A DNA stretch of 64,000 nucleotides from Trifolium pratense (Eukaryota > Streptophyta > Magnoliopsida > Fabales > Fabaceae): assembly GCF_020283565.1 (NCBI RefSeq), contig NC_060060.1, forward strand, positions 48,162,015-48,226,014, written 5' to 3'. A program made the translations under genes and the position numbers. Positions 58,476 through 64,000 of this stretch are shown piece after piece. The notes under the pieces are model-generated. The model was not told where the DNA came from, ran no database searches, and was given only the letters and a program-made list of their open reading frames with translations. Position 1 is the stretch's first letter. Every line of letters begins with the position of its first letter.

Positions 58476-58773
58476 TTGTGTATTTCATTCTCTCTAACTT
58501 AGACATTTCTTGTGTTTTGAGTTGCGTCATAAATATATAAAATTTGCTGTTAAAAAAAAACATAAATAATATGTATTTCCATTTTTTTGCAAGAAAATGT
58601 TTAGTAATGTTTTAAATATGGTTGAAAAAATCATTCAAAATATTAGGAGTTTAAGGAAATTCAACAAATTTATTTTAGTAGTCCCTAAAACTACGTGTAG
58701 GAACATTATTTTTTAAGGTTAAAACAAATAATTAAAACCTCTTTAACAATGACCAGCCGAAGTATATTTGATG

Positions 58774-59105
58774 TTTTTTTTTGAACAAGCCAAAACGACA
58801 TATATATAAAAGACAAGAAGTCTCCTCAGCATAAGACATGCTAAGGAAGACTAAGAAAGGTACATTATAGTCAAAATACAATATCCAAAAAGAAACTATA
58901 CAAAGCCTAAACAAAGCAGATGACTAGACCACCAATTATGACAGTTTAAAGCTAAAGTACTACTCGTCGTTTTCAACCACCTATAGGAAAAAGTTTTGAT
59001 ATTGTCCAACATAAGATGTAATGAATTTGTTGAGCCTCTAAACAATTTGTGGTTTCTTTCAGTCCACACAATCCACATGCAAGCAAGCCATATGAGTTGC
59101 ATAAA
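58774..59105 (-). pseudogene. 5'-truncated LINE, 3' end of ORF2 plus poly(A)
   Basis: Minus-strand frame 59102-58896 reads MQLIWLACMWIVWTERNHK, then FSYRWLK, then the C-terminal Trp-Trp motif NWWSSHLLCLG. This is the typical end of plant L1-type ORF2 (region after the RT, zf-RVT type). A short 3' UTR follows to a T-run at 58774-58782 (poly(A) of a minus-strand insert). The 5' truncation lies about 17 bp from the start of the third segmental copy. Confidence 0.75.
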
Positions 59106-61008
59106 GGAACGACGTGAATCGGGAAAATTGGAGATAAATGAATCGTGCGCCTTTAATACACAATTTTTAAAGTTTGATTTATTTAGTCGAACTTAATTTA
59201 ATTCTCAATCGATGAATTTATAAAATTTCAACCCAACACTATTTATTCAAATGAGACAAAATAAAGGTTCTCAAACTTATATGGTCTACACTATAAACTT
59301 GGTGATCTCGATAGATTTCAAAAATATGATATAAATTCTGTCATATTTTTGGGAACTGTCGAGGTCACTGAGTTCGGTGAAGACCGACCTTTATTTTCTC
59401 TCATATCCATCTTTGAATAAATAGGGTTGATATAGATTTCATAAATAAATCTACTGATAATCAAATAAATTTTGATTGATTAAATAAATCAAAATTGAAA
59501 AATTATAAACTAAAGGCACAAGATTTATTTACCTTTCATTCATTTTGTTGAAGCATTAAATTTGAAGAATTTATGCTATTATTAATATTTTACTCTTGAC
59601 TAATTTTTCTCAAATGCACGTAGTTTATTATGAAAATACGTTCATACAAACATACACACAATAATAGTGACAACAAGTGACCTTTGTTTCAATTTTATCA
59701 TTTTATCATGATGTTTAATCTCAGTGGAGAACATTGCCACACATCACATATATAGTAGCAATTTGAATTTTCACATTTATTATGACATATAACGTGTCAT
59801 GGCATATATACATGGTTATCACACTTTCAAAGACCTTAACAGCAAGAGGAAAGCTTAAACTTGTTACCGATCGTCTCACCAAAACAACTATGATCATTGA
59901 GTCAATGTCTCCTTCGGACTGTATCCATCTCGGTCCTGCCGGTGCTTTGCCATTGTTTCTTCCGCCGCCTTTGCTGCATCACCTTCTTTTGCCATAGAGG
60001 AGCATGGGATTGGTTTCACCAACTCAAGTTCTAGCATCAGCACCGTTGATGATGAATATTTGGCAAGATCTAAGTTCTAGCATGTGATTGTGAATAGAAA
60101 AATGGGAACGGGTTGTCGTTCCTAGTGAAGTTGTCTATGTTCTTACTACAACTCGTTCTCATTTTTCCATTCAGAATCACGGTGTGCGAACTTAGAACTA
60201 GCCAAATATTCATCCATCAACGATGGTTGGTAGAAATATCGAAGGCAGTGGTAGGGAGGATGGAAGATGATAATGGTAAACAGATAATCAGATATGTGGC
60301 TGGAAGCTATAGTGAGGGTAGTTGAAGGGCTAACCGTTGATTAGAGGCTCGAAAGTTTGGCAGCTTGTTGGCCCTAAGTGATATTATGTTAAAATTGAAC
60401 ATACCTTAGCCTAGACCATAAGTTAGCCTTTATAGTATCAAAATTAGGGTTTTTAGGCCCTAGAACTTTCTACTAGACAGTTGTCATGGTGGACATTTGT
60501 ACGAAGATCGTTTAAGGCCTTTGATCCAATGAACCTGATATGTTTACAGGCTATGCTCTGCTGTTTCTCTAGAGCATATCTATCGTATGCTCTGCCTAGC
60601 TTTAGGCCTTGGGGTGACCCGGTCAATAGTACGAAAATGGGCCGGAGGCCTAGTCCAAAAAATTTCTAAACCCGTAGGACAACTATTTTCCTTTTTAAAT
60701 TAACTATATAAATGAAAATCTATATTTGCTATATTCTAAATGTAAAAATATTATAAATTGATATTCATGAATGAGTTAACAATTCCGTTCTTTTTCAAAT
60801 TTAAATTCACACATAAGGAAAAACCAAAACTGAATACCAATATTACTATGATATATTTCTGTTAATTGTTTTCCCTTTATAAAATATTTCATTTTAAAAT
60901 TTTAATATAAAGATATAAAATATGCTACTTAAAATAAAAAAATAAAAAAATTGGTAATTATTTATAGTCCCTATATTTAACCTTTAGGGGCTAAAAAATT
61001 TGTTTAGT

Positions 61009-61010
<2 letters not shown>

Positions 61011-61065
<55 letters not shown>
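61011..61065. repeat. (AT)n microsatellite
   Basis: About 27 AT units; no coding meaning. Confidence 0.9.
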
Positions 61066-61066
<1 letters not shown>

Positions 61067-61177
61067 CTCATGGATTAAATATATTTTTAATCCCTATAAA
61101 ATTAATAAATTTTGTATTTCGTTCCTATAAAATAAAAGTGCCATGTTTTGTTCCCTACAAAATGATTATGCACGTTG

Positions 61178-62254
61178 TTTTTTTTTTTTTTTTTTTTTAT
61201 AAATTAAGAGCATCTAGATATCAATGTAGGAACATAGTTCCAACTATATTGGCCCCCCTATTCCTCCCCATCCTCAACATATAGCTCATATTATTATCAA
61301 AAACAAGAAAAATAAGATAATTACAAGGGGGGATTGGGCCTTGCCCCAAAGAACTGATCGTAGAACAATGAAGCATACCCAACTCCTATTTAATCCTAAA
61401 AGGTAAAATAGAAGTCTCTAGTAACTAAAGGCAAATCCACCGATCGTCAACACGAAATGGTCCATGTACCCACTACTCCCTACAGTAAGCAGCAAGTGAT
61501 GATGGCTTTTTAAAGCTAAACAGTGTGAAATCATGGAATGATACAGATATTGGTTACCCCAACACTAATTTGCTAGAAACCAAAGCATCCCAGTACCAAT
61601 CGATAGCCAGATCGATGGATGGTCAATCAACGAGATTGAGCACCACAAGCACAATAATAACCAAAAAAATATTTGCGAGCCCAATGGCACAAGGAGCGAT
61701 TACAACCGTCAACACGGAAAAACTACGTACCGAGCCCTTTCGAGCAAAAGCGGGCCAAATAAAGTCTTGAGAGGCTTCTAACTGAAGAGTGCATAGAGGT
61801 TTCACCATGTGTAGCAGAGGATGATGAATGAACCCAACCGCCAACACGGAAACATCATATCCACGAACCAACTATTCTCGGCGATGTCGACGATGACAAC
61901 CACGAAACAAACTAATATCAGCGGTGGTGATTTAATCCCAGCCGAAGCTAGATCCAAGAGAGAAATCACAGAACTCGAAAACTGAACGCCGTTCACCAAT
62001 TCTGCAACAAAAGAAACAAACCTCCACCATACACAGGTGGCGGTCCTGAGATAACGTACAACAACAAACGTTGCTCTGTCCATCGCCCAAACATTAACCT
62101 CGTTAGCGCTAAAGCTTGTGTCATCTATGAGGCGGCCCCGTTTAACTACCCCCAAGGGTTGGGGGTGGTGGTGTCGCGACCACTGGAGACAGTGGGGAGG
62201 AAGGTGATGAGTCTGACTTTGGGTGAGACGTGTGTTGAGTGGATGGTGGAATTC
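61178..62254 (-). mobile_element. Poly(A) retroposon, minus orientation, about 1.08 kb
   Basis: A T-run at 61178-61199 (the poly(A) tail) and target duplications TGCACGTTG at 61169-61177 and 62255-62263. The site is continuous in copies 1 and 2. Overlapping minus-strand ORFs (82 and 117 codons, hydrophobic Val-rich) show no domain I recognise. The 3' end phrase TTGTAATTATCTTATTTTTC suggests a LINE-mobilised sequence. Confidence 0.7.
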
Positions 62255-62650
62255 TGCACGTTGGTTTAGTCTTTACTATTAAATCAATGTTTATTTTCAA
62301 ATTATTATTTTGCACATATGTTTAAAACATTACAAGAAGTTCTTCGAATTACTTTTATCTTTATAATTTAAAAATTTATATTCATTTCTTCACATTTTAA
62401 AAAATTCTAAAATTTTGTAAAGAAACTTTTTATAGTATTCTAAATTTAGCTGAAAAAAAATTCCAAAATTTTAAAGTTCAAGAATATATAATTAATTTTT
62501 TAAAAACAAAAATAGCAAAGAGTAAAACTGCATGCATTAAATGTTTTATGGACCAAAACATGTCACTTTTTTTATAGAACCCAAACATATTTAACACACA
62601 CCCCAATGTGCATATTTATTTCTCTTTTTATTTACACAGTATGAGATATT

Positions 62651-63285
62651 TAATGTGGAGAAACCATGCATTAATTCAAACAATGCTAAACTGATTAACG
62701 GTGAACAAGTGCCTATGGAAGGAATTCAGCAAGTCAACTTAGAAGCTACAAAGGACAAGAATGACAATCAGCTGCATTTTTTATCGGCAGAGCCTGGCTC
62801 CCAGACCTGCCGGACATCGTGAGTATGTTAAATTGGAGCTGCCGAGGTCTGGTACATCCTAAGGCAGTTCCTAATTTGAAAGACCTTATCCGCGTCTATA
62901 AACCGGATAACGTATTTCTCATTGAAACTTTGGCTCATTCTAATAAAATAAAAAACCTTTGTTACTTGCTTGGTTATGATTTCTCTTTTGATATTGATAG
63001 AGATGGTAGAAGCGGTGAACTAAACGTTCTTTGGGAGGAATGGATAGCAGTCTAAGGCTCACAAAACATACAAGAACAGCAGCAACCAGCGCAAATAATA
63101 GTGCAGTGCCTGACTCATGTTCATGGTCTCTACAAGTGCAATGTCAATGCTAGTTTCTACAACGAAGAGGGTGCAGTGGGGTGGGGCTGGTTTATCCGTG
63201 ATTACTGAGGGCGGTTCATTCTAGTAGGTTCCAACATATTTTGATTAATGAAATGATTTGAGTTTGTTATCGTCACAAAAAAAAA
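62651..63285 (+). pseudogene. Internally deleted LINE: endonuclease start fused to RNase H end
   Basis: After an ORF1-like tail, an AP-endonuclease start appears at 62825 (MLNWSCRGLVHPKAVPNLK, later VFLIETL, GRSGELNVLW), stopping at TAA 63053-63055. The same frame then enters the C-terminal RNase H domain (LYKCNVNASFYNEEGAVGWG, FIRDY-stop-GRFILVGS). The usual catalytic NVDAS is NVNAS. The whole reverse transcriptase is missing between them. An A-run at 63276-63285 is the tail. Flanked by about 55-bp direct repeats (62594-62650 and 63287-63345). Confidence 0.75.
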
Positions 63286-63345
63286 CACACATACACACCC
63301 AATGTGCATATTTATTTCTCTTCTTATTTACATAGTATGAGATAT

Positions 63346-63469
63346 ATATTCAATCCTTGATACCTAGATGCTTCAAGCTTTTCTAAAAAAAATTATACCA
63401 ATTAATTCTCATTTAAAAATATTATGTCCCTTAAGGTGAAGTAGTAATAATTAATAAATGTCACAAAAA
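63346..63469. other. Short non-coding stretch
   Basis: Nothing recognised. Confidence 0.5.
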
Positions 63470-64000
63470 AAAGGGGTTTGAATTGTGACACTTTTTAAAA
63501 TTATTTTATCTTATGTTAAATAACTCAAGACAATATTTCTTTTAATTAGTTAGTTAACAAGGACCAAAGAACTCTGGATAAATGAAATAATTAAAGAGCA
63601 AGGACCAAAAAATTCTGGATAGTTAGAGCTGAATTAATAAATGTTAAGGACCAGAAAACTCTGGAAATGGTTAGTTAGTGTGTGTGTGTGTTTTAAAGAT
63701 GTAAGAGTTAGAGAGAAAGAACACACATAAGTTATCCTGGTTCATCCAACGTGGGTTAGTCCAGTCCTCACAGCCTTGTAAGATTATCCACTAAGATGAT
63801 CAGCTCATAACCTTCTGCTTGACACCACACCTTTGTATCGGAAGGGTTACAATGATTTGTATGGAATTTGGTATTTACGCAACTCGGGTATGAGAGTAAG
63901 TATATATCTTACATTATCAATGTTAATTATTTTTTAATTTGTGACAAAGGGTGTATAATTGATTTCATATAATTACTATTTGTTTTTAAAAGATATAATT
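63470..64000 (-). mobile_element. LTR-like sequence at the right edge (SIRE/Maximus-like)
   Basis: GGGGTTTGAATTGTG, later AAGAACACACATAAG, then GTTAGTCCAGTCCTCACAG. These occur in the same order and spacing style as GGGGGGCAGTTGAATTGTG, AAGAACACACAAG and TAGTCCAGTCCTCTTGC at 28410-28575. Only part of the element is in the window. Confidence 0.4.

Larger units (their letters stand above)
59122..62400. repeat. Third, diverged partial copy of the duplicated unit
   Basis: Homology to 3773-4210 and then 8500-9660 of copy 1, with many substitutions. It includes the foldback (arms about 60039-60110 and 60148-60225), the 480-bp module (60475-60950) and the tail around 62264-62400. It has no CACTA element and is interrupted by a retroposon (61178-62254) and a TA microsatellite (61011-61065). 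It lacks the CLASSY palindrome, the minisatellite and the P450. Confidence 0.85.

Overview
This is a repeat-rich, AT-rich plant nuclear window. The evidence is spliced P450 exons with GT-AG junctions, Ty1/copia polyproteins, LINE fragments, a CACTA transposon, Mutator-like foldback elements, tRNA-type SINEs and no prokaryotic operon structure. The repeat families resemble those I know from legumes such as Medicago, clover and pea, but that is recollection; the sequence only shows a dicot-type genome.

The dominant architecture is a near-identical segmental duplication in direct orientation. Copy 1 runs from the window start to about 26521, and copy 2 from 30713 to about 46215. A 4.2 kb wreck of an LTR retroelement (26520-30712) separates them. 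Each copy carries, in order: a short gene-like 5' end with a TATA box; a 0.7 kb palindrome built from a CLASSY-type SNF2 gene fragment; a foldback repeat; a 1 kb minisatellite whose core is a perfect palindrome; and a four-exon cytochrome P450 gene (CYP72 clan) on the minus strand. The P450 is intact in copy 1 (509 codons). In copy 2 it is broken by a 7-bp deletion. A third, older, partial copy of the left part of the unit lies at 59122-62400.

Copy 1 has gained several elements that copy 2 lacks. Three have matching empty sites in copy 2: a 4.08 kb CACTA element carrying alpha-NAC gene fragments, an 818-bp Mutator-like foldback element, and a 5.1 kb copia element about 1 kb upstream of the P450 start. 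The fourth, a poly(A) retroposon, sits in the second unit of a tandem intron duplication that is also found only in copy 1.

From 46216 to 64000 there are no intact host genes. The region holds a second copia element (47839-54148), a 2.14 kb giant foldback element whose loop is an array of 14 hairpin units, LINE remnants, SINEs, the third copy, and at the far right the edge of another LTR. The most noteworthy structure is the duplicated CLASSY inverted repeat. If transcribed from the upstream TATA box, it would make a long double-stranded hairpin matching a gene of the RNA-directed DNA methylation pathway.
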